Assembly: GCA_018806985.1 (NCBI GenBank)
Contig: JADANN010000305.1
Location: 62,001 to 126,000, forward strand
Length of the DNA stretch: 64,000 nt
Direction of reading: 5' to 3'
Source of the DNA: Angiostrongylus vasorum
Lineage: Eukaryota; Nematoda; Chromadorea; Rhabditida; Metastrongylidae
The translations under genes were made by a program, and so were the position numbers. Every line of letters begins with the position of its first letter. The first letter of the stretch is position 1. This document shows positions 45,501 to 55,544 of this stretch, in pieces. The notes below the pieces were generated by a model. That model had not been told where the DNA came from. It saw only the letters and a program-made list of their open reading frames with translations, and ran no database searches.

Positions 45501-45975
45501 CGGGGTCGAAGGATGAGGCCCATTTCCTTCACTGTTTTTTGTATTTTTCATACCCACGCATAGCTTACTAGGCTCTGAACGTGGGGTCTTCGTAATCTCA
45601 TCGGTAGCATGTCAATCTCTCCCAGAGTGGACACGTAACTTATTTGTTGGAGGCGTTTCCTAGCCGCCTCCCGTATACTTTCCTGTCACTTGGTTGTAGG
45701 CTTTGGCCGAATTGACTGGTAGAATCCAATCGGAATAAACTAGAACGCACCCACTAATGCGTGCATGAATACTTCTCGCAAATACAGAAAGTATGTGCCA
45801 AATCGGCGCAGCAGAAACGGGGATTCCACCCCCCGATCCACCTGCGTCTCATGAAAGCAGGTGTCGCTTTTGCTCCGCGATTAACTCCCTATCCGCCATC
45901 TGGGGACGCGCCACGTAGCCTCACGACTAAGGCAGGGATCCCTCATATGAGGGAGACCCGTGGAACCCCGGCATT
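42595..45975 (-). mobile_element. RTE-1 type LINE, copy C (near full length)
   Basis: The longest RTE-1 copy, about 3.4 kb, with a 5' region at 45,560-45,975 (TTGGAGGCGTTTCCTAGCCG, GCCAAATCGGCGCAGCAGAA, CATATGAGGGAGACC) and a 3' end beside repeat S. All expected coding segments are present but broken. Confidence 0.92.
42597..45550 (-). pseudogene. RTE-1 endonuclease/reverse transcriptase, broken (copy C)
   Basis: Endonuclease: [20 protein letters not shown] (about 45,250-45,325; the family has TETRRR, so the catalytic Glu is Lys), [20 protein letters not shown] and [30 protein letters not shown] (44,052-44,090), LSECRVATQWKTSKTVLLF and NYRTICLLSVVYKLFT (43,849-43,990). Motif A carries the same DFHS change as copy B (about 43,675-43,710). 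FADD reads FPGD (about 43,380). C-terminal region: SVIERAVERTMVEVPRFTQ (about 42,945-43,005) and NDNRWTRAVSDWIPQDVKR (42,790-42,850), stop at about 42,557-42,600. Non-functional. Confidence 0.9.
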
Positions 45976-46394
45976 ATATATACACAATTGTCAATTATTA
46001 TGTAACCTCTCTACCTTGTTAATCTAGTAACCGTCCTAAATACTTGCATCTCTTTCCATAAGAACTTCACAAAGGTCGCTATTGCCATAGCAATTCATCT
46101 ACTTATTTTCGCCGAGGCCTCAGAATGGTAATATCCGTTCATGTATCAGGTTGTTTTTCAGAACTAAACAAGCGTTTTAAAAATGTTTTTTTGTTTTAAT
46201 GGACTTTTAACAATAGAATAATCTCTATATCTTACAATATTATTAGAAACTGATTCTATGCTCTTACTAGGTCTTTGTATTTTGTCAAAAACTAAATTTT
46301 TCAAAATACTTTTGAGCTCACAATATTTAGCTTTTTTATTTTCTGCCTTTTATACTTTTTATGGCAGGTTATTGCTATGCGAAATACAACCACA
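45976..46394. other. No recognisable gene
   Basis: AT-rich. The last 90 bases (from ATATTTAGCTTTTTTATTTTC at about 46,323) are the M-associated spacer also found at 63,785-63,855. Confidence 0.5.
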
Positions 46395-46634
46395 AGATTG
46401 CTGAGATATTTGCAAAACTCCGGACCGCAGGTGTTTGCGGTGGGGAACGAACGCGCTATTGTCCTTTCCGGGGAGTAGCGCGTTCACCACCACACCATGC
46501 GGGTCATTCGTTTCGCCTGTCTCTCACCTAGTTCTTATCGATCTCTGCCGTCAGCAATCACCCGTCACAATAGCGCGTTCGTTCCCCACCGCAAACACCT
46601 GCGGTCGGAGTTTTGCAAACATCTCAGCAATCTT
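46395..46634 (+). mobile_element. Foldback repeat M, best copy (MITE-like)
   Basis: 240 bp with inverted arms of 68 bp, differing at only a few positions. The left arm starts AAGATTGCTGAGATATTTGC and the right arm ends GCAAACATCTCAGCAATCTT. The centre contains CACCACACCATGCGGGTC and TTCGTTTCGCCTGTCTCTCA. No coding capacity, so a miniature inverted-repeat element or foldback satellite. Other copies: 13,905; 21,815; 28,490; 56,055; 56,520; 63,050; 63,539; 63,850. Confidence 0.75.
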
Positions 46635-46635
46635 A

Positions 46636-47005
46636 TGATTATCATTAGTATCATTAATAATCATTAGTGATGATTATTATTTTGTTCTGTTTTGTTTTGG
46701 TTTGTTTCGTTTTGCTATTCGCTATATGCTCCCTGACAAAATACCGATTGCATTGTGGATTATCAGTTGAAGAACAAAAACAACCGCCCTGTATTAAAGA
46801 GCGTCGCCGGATGTGTTCGCTTATTCGAGATGCTCAAGTGGGGGAAGATCCGGTTCGATGTGAGACGAAGACGCCACATCGAAAAGAGGGAACAGCTGTG
46901 GACCATCGACAGGATCGTCTGCTCTGATGAAGACGAAGACGTCGAAGCGTTAGCCGAGTAAATATCTCGTGTCAACCTCGTGTGAGCTCAACAATGTAAA
47001 CACAT
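46636..47005 (+). repeat. Repeat K, copy 2
   Basis: Nearly identical to 1,170-1,545. Joined to M at 46,635 by TTATGATTATCATTAG; the same join is present, inverted, at 63,530-63,545. The 68-codon frame at 46,755-46,961 differs from that of copy 1 at few positions. Confidence 0.8.
46921..46955 (+). ncRNA. Hammerhead-ribozyme-like motif in K copy 2
   Basis: CTGATGA (46,924-46,930), GACG-AAGA-CGTC, GAAGCGTT (46,944-46,951), AGC. Identical to the K copy 1 motif. GAAG in place of GAAA is a defect shared by both copies. Confidence 0.45.
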
Positions 47006-47007
47006 AC

Positions 47008-47057
47008 TGATTATTATTATTGTTATTATTATTATTATTATTAGCTATTATTATTGA

Positions 47058-47138
<81 letters not shown>

Positions 47139-47140
47139 TG
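47008..47140. repeat. (ATT)n microsatellite
   Basis: Over 30 consecutive ATT units between K and R, longer and purer than its counterpart at 1,546-1,650. A likely length-variable marker separating the two duplicate blocks. Confidence 0.95.
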
Positions 47141-48125
47141 TTTACCATTAACAACAATGTTATCACTATTGTTAGCATCAATTTATTCCTTTCTCCTTCA
47201 CCTTCTTTTTTTGACATTCGGTTGTCTTTTTTTTCTCAAAGGTTATACCATGTTAGCGCTACAGGCTGTGGAGCTAAACGAGATCAAGGAGCTGTTATCC
47301 CTTAAACGCAGTAAGGGTACATCTAAGAAACAGATTTAGAGCAACCACCAATGTGTGCAGAGGAAGGTACCAAAAGGAAGAATCCATGAGATTCGGGCGC
47401 TAAGCAGCCATTTCCAGTACCCACGAAAGCGCAACCTTTCAGGACAGGTATATGGGGAAAGCGACCCCCACAAACCATAATTCCACCGAAGATGAGATCC
47501 CCTTTATATTGCCGTTTATTAAGAAGGGCCAGCTTGAAGAATTCGGTAACTGTGATTGGAATATCACCGAACACTCCAAGACTCCAGCCAGTTCGCAACA
47601 TCCTGTATGACCATATAGGTACAACGCAGAATTATGCGCACGTAAGGAGTCGAATACTTTAACGAAGCGATAAGCCCACTTTGTGTCCGTATAAAATAAC
47701 ACCTAATCGGTTAATTGAAATTGAAACCAAATCAGCCCATTTGGCTCGGACATAGAAATTTAACAGCAAAGATTCTTAAATAGAAGCCGCTATCCTCGCA
47801 GTGGAATCGAAAACGTCATTCGGTGAGTGTGCGACGAAGCAATTTTATTCTCGATTTGATTGAATTCTTCGTTTATTAGCCTTTCTGTTTGGTTTTGGAG
47901 GTGATTGGCAGGTAGATTGCAGTCAAGTTTAGCTCTGCAGGCACTGGCGAAAACGAAATCCGCCGAAACGCTAATTGTTGCAAATAAACAATATATGGTA
48001 CAATAACAACTTCGTGTGTGATAATCAAGAAATCTGCGAGTAACGGAGCTTAGAATCCACATGAACCCAGTACACCATCACTCTTCCACCAGATTACTGA
48101 ATTTAAATTGTTATTAACGTGCTGA
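47141..48125 (-). repeat. Repeat R, copy in the 46.6-48.1 kb block
   Basis: Duplicate of 1,651-2,640 at high identity. The frame MLRTGWSLGVFGDIPITV (47,323-47,601, minus) parallels that at 1,848-2,123. The hairpin GGCG...CCGCC with GAAACGC at 47,947-47,972 is a decayed hammerhead box. Lies just downstream (minus sense) of collagen-like unit 4. Confidence 0.8.
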
Positions 48126-48471
48126 ATTTCTTTCTAAACATCTGACCGTGTTAACAAAATGCAAGATAACAAGTTTTTGCAAACTAATCTCAGAGATATA
48201 CTGCATGTGAATACAATGGGATTTCCTCTTTGAATAAGAAATTTAAGCCAGTGATGATTACACAACGTGTTTCAGGAAAATTTTGCAGTCGTATGACTTA
48301 TACACTATTCAAGTCCTTATTATTCTGCTAATTCCTCTCATGCGTTAGTGTTGAAGACAGCGAGAATTTTCAGCAGTAGCTCTTTGTATAAATTATTCGT
48401 GACGGTCGCCCAATAATTGGACATCCTTTCCTCTTTATCTAAACGTTTAATTTGTGATTTGTTTCTTTTAC
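48126..48471 (-). other. Conserved 3' region of collagen-like unit 4
   Basis: On the minus strand from the GTAAAAG donor: TTTAGATAAAGAGGAAAGGA, GGAATTAGCAG (acceptor-like), GGACTTGAATAGTGTATAAG and CGACTGCAAAATTTTCCTG, the same order as units 1-3. Confidence 0.55.
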
Positions 48472-48888
48472 CTTCGTTTCCTTTCGGACTCGGTTCCCAA
48501 GTTTAGCCCTGGTGGCCCTGGTGGCCCTCGTTGCCTTGGTGGCCCATCTGGTCCCAGTCTCTCTCGTAACCCTTGTCGCCCTTCTGGTCCTGGTCACCCA
48601 ATTGGCCCTGGTATCCCTTGTTGCCCCGGTGGCCCTGGTCGCCCTGCTGGTCTTGGTGGCCCTGGTTGCAGTCGTACGTTTGGCTCCGGTCGTGTCGTTG
48701 TACTTGGCTCTGGTTGGCTTGTTGTGCCTGACTCTAGCATTTCTTCTTGGCCACCTTTGTATAAGCAGGCTTAAAACATCATCACACCTGTTCACTATTC
48801 GGAAAAGCGGTCGTCCTCAGATACTGAAAAAACATGAACGTACCAGTGTAATGCCAACAAGAGCAACGGGAATGAGATGATGCTTCAT
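48472..48888 (-). pseudogene. Collagen-like secreted protein, copy 4
   Basis: Exon 1 48,844-48,888 (minus) encodes MKHHLIPVALVGITL, followed by donor GTACGT. Exon 2 begins with GCCTGC at about 48,769 and joins in phase: [15 protein letters not shown], then [16 protein letters not shown], then Gly-X-Y ([20 protein letters not shown]). There is one in-frame TGA where an Arg codon would fit (about 48,597), then PGPEGRQGL and [10 protein letters not shown], a basic end ERKRR and an AAG/GTAAAA donor. The acceptor reads TTTTAA where copy 3 has TTTCAG, so splicing is doubtful. The long frame reported on this strand in another register is a shadow. The upstream leader has been pushed 3.0 kb away by the insertion at 49,024-52,020. 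Confidence 0.65.
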
Positions 48889-49023
48889 GCTCTATCCAGA
48901 GGACGATGATTCTGCAACGATACACTCGATTTCGCATCTTCTGCCTTTATTCGGCAAGAAGAAATCGAAAGCTGTGAATTTGTAAAGGGATGAGAAAATC
49001 TTTGCTGTAACTGCATTACAAAA
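48889..49023 (-). promoter_or_regulatory. Proximal leader of collagen-like unit 4
   Basis: Inverse of the leader segment just ahead of exon 1 (ATCGAGTGTATCGTTGCAGA, TTTACAAATTCACAGCTTTC). It ends with AACTGCATTACAAAA at 49,009-49,023, one copy of the target-site duplication. The distal leader continues at 52,021. Confidence 0.7.
49009..49023. repeat. Target-site duplication, left copy
   Basis: AACTGCATTACAAAA, identical to 52,021-52,035. Removing 49,024-52,035 restores a continuous collagen leader as in units 1-3. Confidence 0.85.
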
Positions 49024-49108
49024 GCGTCGTTTTCTTGTTCAGCAATCGCGAGGTTGTTAAACAGCATACATTTACTTCCATACAAAAAACACAGTACAAT
49101 ACAACAGT

Positions 49109-49144
49109 AGCTGACGTTTCGGCAGTATCGCCTTCTTCAGAGCC
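49109..49144 (-). ncRNA. Hammerhead-ribozyme-like motif, unit A left arm
   Basis: Minus strand: GGCT, CTGAAGA (49,134-49,140), stem II GGC-GATACT-GCC, GAAACGTC (49,113-49,120), AGC. Stem I GGCT/AGCT pairs over four positions. Core intact apart from A at the variable position 7. Confidence 0.6.
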
Positions 49145-49785
49145 TGGAAGGGTATACTGACATACAATTTACTAGGCCAAACGCTTCAATGACACTTACA
49201 AAAAGACGAAAAAACTATGGTAATTACATGGTCAACAGCTTCTCGAAAAAAACTCACCGCTTTTTTTACGTGCCTTCCAATGAGGAAGATTAGAACAGCT
49301 GATTATAGTCGCATAAGGTTGATGACTGCACCATCCCACATCAGAAATTGATGTGAACATATGGGGTCAGGTCGCGTATGACCTCTGGGCATTCATCCCT
49401 GCTATTCATTGTAGGGTTTTTGGCATTTATCCAAAAAGCCTCAAGAAGTTTTCGCGCTGGTGTTCTAGCCTCCTGCGCAAGGATATTGACTTTTACTTCA
49501 AAATCGTCTCCGTGTGCTTTTGTATCCTATGCGTGCCTAGTGGGGTACTTTGTCTTAATTTTCGTTTGCCATCTAGGTGTTTAGGCATTCCCCCTCTGGT
49601 ACTCATTGTGGGGTTTTGGCATTTATCCAAAAATCTGGATAGAACTAGCTGAGAGACAGGCGAAACGAAGGACGTATTCCAGTATATTTATCTCCGCAAT
49701 TGTTACAAGAGATCAGGTATATCGTACCTGCAAGTGTTATTGAAGCTTTTTGGCCTAGTAAACTGTATATCAGTTTACCCTTCCA

Positions 49786-49821
49786 GGCTCTGAAGAAGGC
49801 GATACTGCAGAAACGTCAGCT
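49786..49821 (+). ncRNA. Hammerhead-ribozyme-like motif, unit A right arm
   Basis: CTGAAGA (49,790-49,796), GGC-GATACT-GCA with the last pair lost, GAAACGTC (49,810-49,817), AGCT. The inverted partner of 49,109-49,144. Confidence 0.55.
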
Positions 49822-49880
49822 ACTGTTGTGTTGTATTGTGTCTTTCTATGGAAGTAAATGTGTGCTGTTTAACAACCTCT

Positions 49881-51103
49881 GAATGAGGATTAGTTTCACG
49901 AACAAAGGCTGAATGAGGATTAGTTTCACGAACAAAGCGTCTAGCCTTAAAGGTTGAAAGGTCGGGAGTTGCAAGATCTTTAAAGGACACTAGCTTGTGA
50001 GTAGTTCACTACTTATTGACATTGATAAACAAACACCAGATTGTTACAACATTCTAATTTACGAACGAACCTGATGTTTCAGCGGATTTCGCCTTCTTCA
50101 GAGCCTAGAGATGTGGTGTTGAGTGCAATCTACCCAGCCAAACACCTCAATAACGAAAAAAAGCCACCACGGTGTTCACAGAAGAGAGATTTCCTCGAGA
50201 TAGGTGTGGAAGAAAACCCAGGTCTCAAACGATATCCCTGGACAGAATAAGGTCCCGTTTATCCGGCTCTCCATTTTCAACGAAATAAGTGCAGCTGTAA
50301 AACGTAGCATAAGAAGGCCCGGTCTGAAGAACTTGGTAACTGTGATTGAAATACCACCGGACACTAGCGTACGCAGAAAAAACATACTGGTGAAACGGGT
50401 AGACCACTCTGCGTCTGCATAAAGGAACATGTAGGCGCTAATCTTAAAGTTAAACCAAATGCTCCACTAAGGCGCGTATAGGACACACAGAAGTAACGAA
50501 GAAGATTTTGAAGTTGAAGTAACCATCCTTGCACAGGAATTAAAAAAGACCGGCGTGCAAAACCCTCGAAGAATTCTGGATAAAAATCCATGAATCCGAA
50601 AATGAGTCGCAGGGAAGGAATTTCTCGTAATCACGCGTGATCTCACATAGTATTCATGACTGATGTTTTAAAGTGGGAGGCACATTACGCTTCAGTGTGA
50701 GCTCTGCACGGTTGGTCTCCAAGTCCAAGAGTGAAGTTCATCCACCAAATACTGAACACTGTAGAATTGCTTCCACCCGTACGTCTTCAGCTGAGCATAC
50801 ATGTTACTCTGCCTGCATCGAAGAGAGGCTCGTAGCAGTTGCGTTCCGATGTCCAGTGTTTGGTGGCTGTTCTCTGCCCGATTGCACAATTCTCCTACCC
50901 GTCTTCGTGTAGCGAAATTCTGCGCCACTCGGTGTTTCAGGTAGGCAGAAGAAAAGATTTCGTTTTTATTACCAATACAATATTGAACGGCAAATGGGAG
51001 CGCCTTGTGATCACGAGTGATCTGGTACCACCTATGTAAGACTTTGTGCGGCTCGTCTCCATCAATAACTGAAGGAACAACACTTATAAAGAACATGGTG
51101 AGT
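49881..51103 (-). repeat. Inverted copy of the Penelope-like leader
   Basis: Inverse of 24,720-25,920 with few differences. Includes a frame at 50,692-51,240 whose C-terminal 100 codons match 24,800-25,139, and a hammerhead-like motif at 50,069-50,107 with GATGTTTC in place of GACGTTTC. At its left edge a 27-bp sequence is repeated with a 30-bp period (49,881-49,937). Confidence 0.85.
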
Positions 51104-51185
51104 GCGTCGTTTTCTTGTTCAGCAATCGCGAGGTTGTTAAACAGCACACATTTACTTCCATAGAAAGACACAATACAACACAACA

Positions 51186-51216
51186 GTAGCTTCTGCAGTA
51201 TCGCCTTCTTCAGAGC
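51186..51216 (-). ncRNA. Hammerhead-like motif, unit B left arm, deleted core
   Basis: GTAGC is followed directly by TTCTGCAG: the bases that should read TGACGTT are deleted, removing the GAAACGTC box. The rest of the motif (GCCTTCTTCAGAGCC) remains. Inactive. Confidence 0.55.
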
Positions 51217-51857
51217 CTGGAATGGCAAACTGATATACAATTTACTAGGCCAAACGCTTCAATAACACTTACAGGTACGACATACCTGATCTCTTGTAAC
51301 AATTGCGGAGATGAATATACTGTAATACGTCCTTCGTTTCGCCTGTCTCTCAGCTAGTTCTATCCAGATTTTTTGGATAAATGCCAAAAACCCCACAATG
51401 AGTACCAGAGGGGAATGCCTAAACACCTAGATGGCAAACGAAAATTAAGACAAAGAACCCCACTAGGCACGCATAGGATACAAAAGCACACGGGGAAGAT
51501 TTTGAAGTAAAAGTCAATATCCTTGCGCAGGAGGCTAGAACACCAGCGCGAAAACTTCTTGAGGCTTTTTGGATAAATGCCAAAAACCCTACAATGAATA
51601 GCAGGGATGAATGCCCAGAGGTCATACGCGACCTGACCCCATATGTTCACATCAATTTCTGATGTGGGATGGTGCAGTCATCAACCTTATGCGACTATAA
51701 TCAGCTGTTCTAATCTTCCTCATTGGAAGGCACGTAAAAAAGCGGTGAGTTTTTTCGAGAAGCTGTGGACCATGTAATTACCATAGAGTTTTTCGTCTTT
51801 TTGTAAGTGTCATTGAAGCGTTTGGCCTAGTGAGTTGTATGTCAGTATACCCTTCCG

Positions 51858-51893
51858 GGCTCTGGGGAAGGCGATACTGCCGAAACGTCAGCT
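51858..51893 (+). ncRNA. Hammerhead-like motif, unit B right arm
   Basis: CTGGGGA (51,862-51,868), stem II GGC-GATACT-GCC, GAAACGTC (51,882-51,889), AGCT. The conserved A6 is G here, which should impair catalysis. Confidence 0.5.
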
Positions 51894-52020
51894 ACTGTTG
51901 TATTGTTTTGTGTTTTTCTATGGAAGTAAATGTGTGCTGTTTAACAACCTCGCGATTGCTGAACAAGAAAACGACGCATTCATATTCCAATGCCGAGGTT
52001 AATAGAAAGTCGATCCTGGG

Positions 52021-52700
52021 AACTGCATTACAAAACATACTACAATAATTAAAAATGGTTGTGGAAAAGAGGAACACAGCAGTGTGATTCTACCAAGTAA
52101 AGCAAGGATGCTTACAAAATATGAAGGCAGTCAAAGGATCTAAGTGAATGAAGAGACGACCAATCAAATTGCTTATATTCCTTGAGGTGTAGGTGGGAGA
52201 TGGGATGTAGATTCAGAGTTTTTCAGGTGAGTACACTCTGATAGAGTCGTTTTTGTGTGCAATAGAACATCAAACAAGGAAGAAACAATTTCCACAAGGA
52301 GCTAATTCAATCTTTCGACGACATATGTGAGAAGGTGCATCAGATGTGAACAAAAAAAATTTACGGAAGAAATAACGGCCCAAGGAGTTCTTTGCAAGGG
52401 TGTTCTAAGTCCAAGTGAGTGAAAAGAACATCCGCTTCCTCTCAGAGAGTTTCTGCATGGTACGGTATATGAAAATAGAGAATATTTCCTAGTTGTTATA
52501 TTCTGCGTCATCTTAATACTTTTTAAACCAAAAATGAAATGATGTATTTTTCATAACTATTCCTTGTTAAAGCTTTTACAAACTTTTTAGAATTCTGGGC
52601 AGTCACGAACCTATATGATGAACAACAAGCACAAATTGATCATTTAATTTCTATCTGTGTTCCACATTATTATTCTCATCATTACTATTTATTGCGAGAG
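52021..52700 (-). promoter_or_regulatory. Distal leader of collagen-like unit 4
   Basis: Starts with the right target-site duplication (52,021-52,035). Inverse of the conserved leader: GCAAGGATGCTTACAAAATA, GGATGTAGATTCAGAGT, GAAGGTGCATCAGATG, CATGGTACGGTATATG and TTGATCATTTAA. Interrupted at about 52,700 by a SINE-like insertion and resumed as R at 53,086. Confidence 0.65.
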
Positions 52701-52822
52701 AAGGATAGCACAGTGTTAGTGATCTCCGTCACCACGAGGCGAGATTCCTCCGCGGGCCAACCAAGACTCCCATACCTCCAGGATCGGGAAATTGGTAGTG
52801 GACTTATCTGAGAAAAAAATTA
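52701..52822 (+). mobile_element. tRNA-derived SINE-like element
   Basis: AGCACAGTGTTAGTGATCTC resembles a pol III A box region, and GCGAGATTCCTCCGCGGGCC a decayed B box and T arm. The tRNA-like head is followed by GATCGGGAAATTGGTAGTGG and ACTTATCTGAG, then an A-run. It lies between R and the collagen leader and is absent at that junction in units 2 and 3. Confidence 0.5.
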
Positions 52823-53085
52823 CTCTCTGAAATCCAACTGGGAACGCTCAGCACGGCTATCCCACAACTCCAGGAAGAATTGCTCGACCAGCATTCTACG
52901 ACACTTAAGATGAAATGAAGATCCTCAAGCAGCAACCGAAGCCACACGTAAAGTTGGAAGACATTCGTAAACAATAGACGAGACGAAACGAATCGAATGC
53001 GAGAAGTGCTAGAATCCGCAGAGTAGACGTGAAGGCGGGTCATATAAAAATAAAGAAATTGTTTGTCGTAAACCAAAATGGTATC
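52823..53085. other. Unassigned part of the insertion between R and leader
   Basis: About 260 bp with no partner in units 2 or 3. Probably the remainder of the SINE-like insertion or a second insertion. No frame recognised. Confidence 0.4.
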
Positions 53086-54170
53086 GCTATTATTACCACC
53101 AATTTGTTCTTTTCTTCTTGATCTTCTTTTTTAACAATTGGTTGCCTTTTCTTTTCAAGAGTGTTTCCACTTTGACGCTACAAGTCGTGGTGCTTAAAGA
53201 CAACAAGGAGCTGTCATAATTTAAATACAAAAAAGGGTACTTTTAAGAGAAACGTCTAAAGCAGCCGTCAATGTGTGCACAGGAAGGGACCACAAGGAAG
53301 AATCCCTGAGATTCGCGCGGTAAGCAGCCACTTTCGAATACCTACGAAACCGTAACCTTTGAGGATAGTTATAAGGGAAAGGCGAAGCCCAAATACGACA
53401 ATTCCAGTGAAAATAATGTCTCGTTTATCCTGCCCTTTATTTCCCACGGAACAATTGTAGCTACAAAACGTTGCCTAAGGAGGTTTAGCCCGAAGAATTC
53501 AGTACTGTGAACTGTGACTGAAATACTACCGGACACTCTAAGAGGCCATTCAGTTCGCTACAGCCAGTGTGACCACTTTAGGTACACCGCCGAACAGCGC
53601 ACTATGCCCAGCGTAAGACGGCGAATACGTTTGCGAAACAGGTAGACCACTCTAAGTCCGTATAAAATAAACACCTAGTCGATTAATTCAAATTGAAACC
53701 GAACAGTCCAGTGGGCTCGGACATAAAAGTTTAACAGCAAAGATTCTGAAATAGAAACCACTATCCTCGCAATGGAATCGAAAACGTCATTCGGTGAGTG
53801 TGCGACGAAGCTATTTTATTCTTAATTTGATTGAATTCTTCGTTTAGTATCCTTTCTGTTTGGTTATGGAGGTGACTGGCAGGTAGATTGCAGTCAATTT
53901 TAGCTCTCCAGGCACTGAAAACGAAATCCGCCGAAACGCTAGTTGTTGCAGATAAACAATATATGGTACAAATAACAACTTCGTGTGTGATAATCGAGAA
54001 ATTTGTGAGTTACGAGCTTAAAATCCACATGGACCTGGTGAGCCATCATTTTTCGGCCAGATTATTGAATTTAAATTGTTTTTTGCCGTGCAGGATTTCT
54101 TCTGGTTTTAAGAAACTCAAAGCTATCTGATGTCAGATTTCTTCATGAGAACCTGAGAGGTATTACTTAC
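53086..54170 (-). repeat. Repeat R of collagen-like unit 4
   Basis: Inverse of R at 26,950-28,010; also similar to 1,651-2,735 and 47,141-48,125 but more diverged. At its upstream end 53,905-53,935 holds CCGCCGAAACGCTAG, a decayed hammerhead box without the CTGANGA-stem II half. A plus-strand frame (53,888-54,130) is a shadow. Confidence 0.75.
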
Positions 54171-54171
54171 C

Positions 54172-54400
54172 TATTTGGTTAGTTGGACAGCCCGTCCTCA
54201 CTGGTTGTGCGGGCCCCCAGAGTAGTCTCCGTTTTTCGGAGATTTGCTGTTTTAGCCACAGTGGTTCCCTGGAGTCCGAGGTCAGCCTGGCCAAAGTCGG
54301 CCCCAGGTCTTCACGACCACAGGCAGTAGCCGCCCATATGGATCAAAGAGACATTTGCTACCATACGACTAGTTTGGTTCCATGACGGGGAGGTATAACA
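54172..54400 (-). repeat. Repeat T, 3' half, inverted
   Basis: CCGTCCTCACTGGTTGTGCG, GGTTCCCTGGAGTCCGAGGTC, GCCCCAGGTCTTCACGACC and CAGGCAGTAGCCGC are T landmarks in inverse. Joined to R exactly as the short fragment at 2,736-2,800 is. Confidence 0.75.
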
Positions 54401-54584
54401 CACCTCATATTCATCGAAATTAACTAAAGTAGATATTCGAACTAAAGGAGATATTCGATGGAGAGCACAGGTCTTACTCACAGGTGATAACCGTTGAATT
54501 TAATTGTCCATAAGAAAAATTTTGCTTTAAAATCATGAAGATTTATAGAGAATAATGATTTAAAGCGAATAGTGGATAAAATGT

Positions 54585-55135
54585 GCGACCTTAATAAATC
54601 CTCTATAAACGCCTAGCGCATTCTACGAAGCGCGGTAGAGCTGACGATTGAAAATATGTTTGGCTTGTGGTATAGAGAATTTCTCTACCATGTAGGGAAT
54701 TCTGCTGTCTACCTGACAAACATTCTCTATACTTCTGCGTATGTAATAGGGGGGATTCTTTCTGGCAACACTACAGAAGCTATCACTGGACGGCACCATA
54801 ACTATTCTGCCTGGTTACCCAACGGCATAACCAGAAATGGCTAGACCATCTTGGCCTCTTCAGAGGCAGCCCACAATAGTATAACCAGGAACGGCCCCAA
54901 TGGGATAATTAGTACGGACTAGGTTATCCCCTTTTAGCAATTCTTAGTTCATCTTCACTCCTTCTTTAGCGTAGCATGTTACATTCGCCCTAACTCCCAT
55001 TTCTGTCTACAATTCATTTGTCGTTCTCTCTACATATGAATAGCATATCATTGTTCTTATGAATAAACTCTAAGCAAAGTTTAATCAAGCATTCGCTCAC
55101 TTAAACTCTAGTCAGACCACATCTGATTTTTTGTC
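54585..55135 (+). repeat. LTR with short internal flank, copy 2
   Basis: Partner of 3,735-4,265. LTR start TGTTTGGC at 54,657. It retains the palindromic TATAGAGAATTTCTCTACC and a second CATTCTCTATACTTC copy that is deleted in copy 1. No coding region beside it. Confidence 0.6.
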
Positions 55136-55544
55136 TACTTGCCTAATTGTTTTAATTGCAATGATTTTTTTTATTGAAGTAAATAACTGTTAAAGCACTC
55201 CCTCTGTCAAAATATGCAATACCTTTACGATAACACTTATCAATTCTATCTATTTGTCCTGATACATCAATCCATCTTACAAGCTCCAACGTGAGGTTAG
55301 TGTTAAGCGACCTATTAGTTATAAGCAACATTGAATAAGTCCTTATCAGTTTGCGCAATGCTTGAAGCTCTTATGTAGGCCCTTAAAATAATAATAGTGT
55401 AGCTTTATGTTATTTACTTTCTCCATAGAGAAAAGTTGCTTTATCGTCTTGATTGAACAGTAATTGTATTAGATTCATCTTCCCTACTTAGTGAACATGT
55501 CTCGTACTAGATAACCATCTATTCCCTTAATTAGGCGCCAATTA
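55136..55544. other. No recognisable feature
   Basis: AT-rich, no supported frame or repeat partner. Confidence 0.45.

Larger units (their letters stand above)
49024..52020. mobile_element. 3.0-kb composite insertion with hammerhead-bearing inverted ends (Penelope-related)
   Basis: 2,997 bp between perfect 15-bp target-site duplications. Layout: unit A 49,024-49,880 (arms in inverted orientation), a central 49,881-51,103 copy of the Penelope-like leader (minus, about 97% identical to 24,720-25,920), unit B 51,104-51,976 (same arms, interior inverted relative to A) and a 44-bp tail ending CGATCCTGGG. Arms of about 200 bp carry the hammerhead-like motif. No reverse transcriptase is present, so it was mobilised in trans. 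Inverted terminal repeats and compound ends are known in Penelope-like elements. Confidence 0.75.

Noticed and set aside
48439..48880. Plus-strand Gly-Pro-rich frame (48,454-48,774) and minus-strand Ala-Thr-Arg frame at collagen copy 4
   Set aside because: The minus strand in the Gly-X-Y register joins in phase with the exon encoding MKHHLIPV. The other frames are register shadows of the same repeat.
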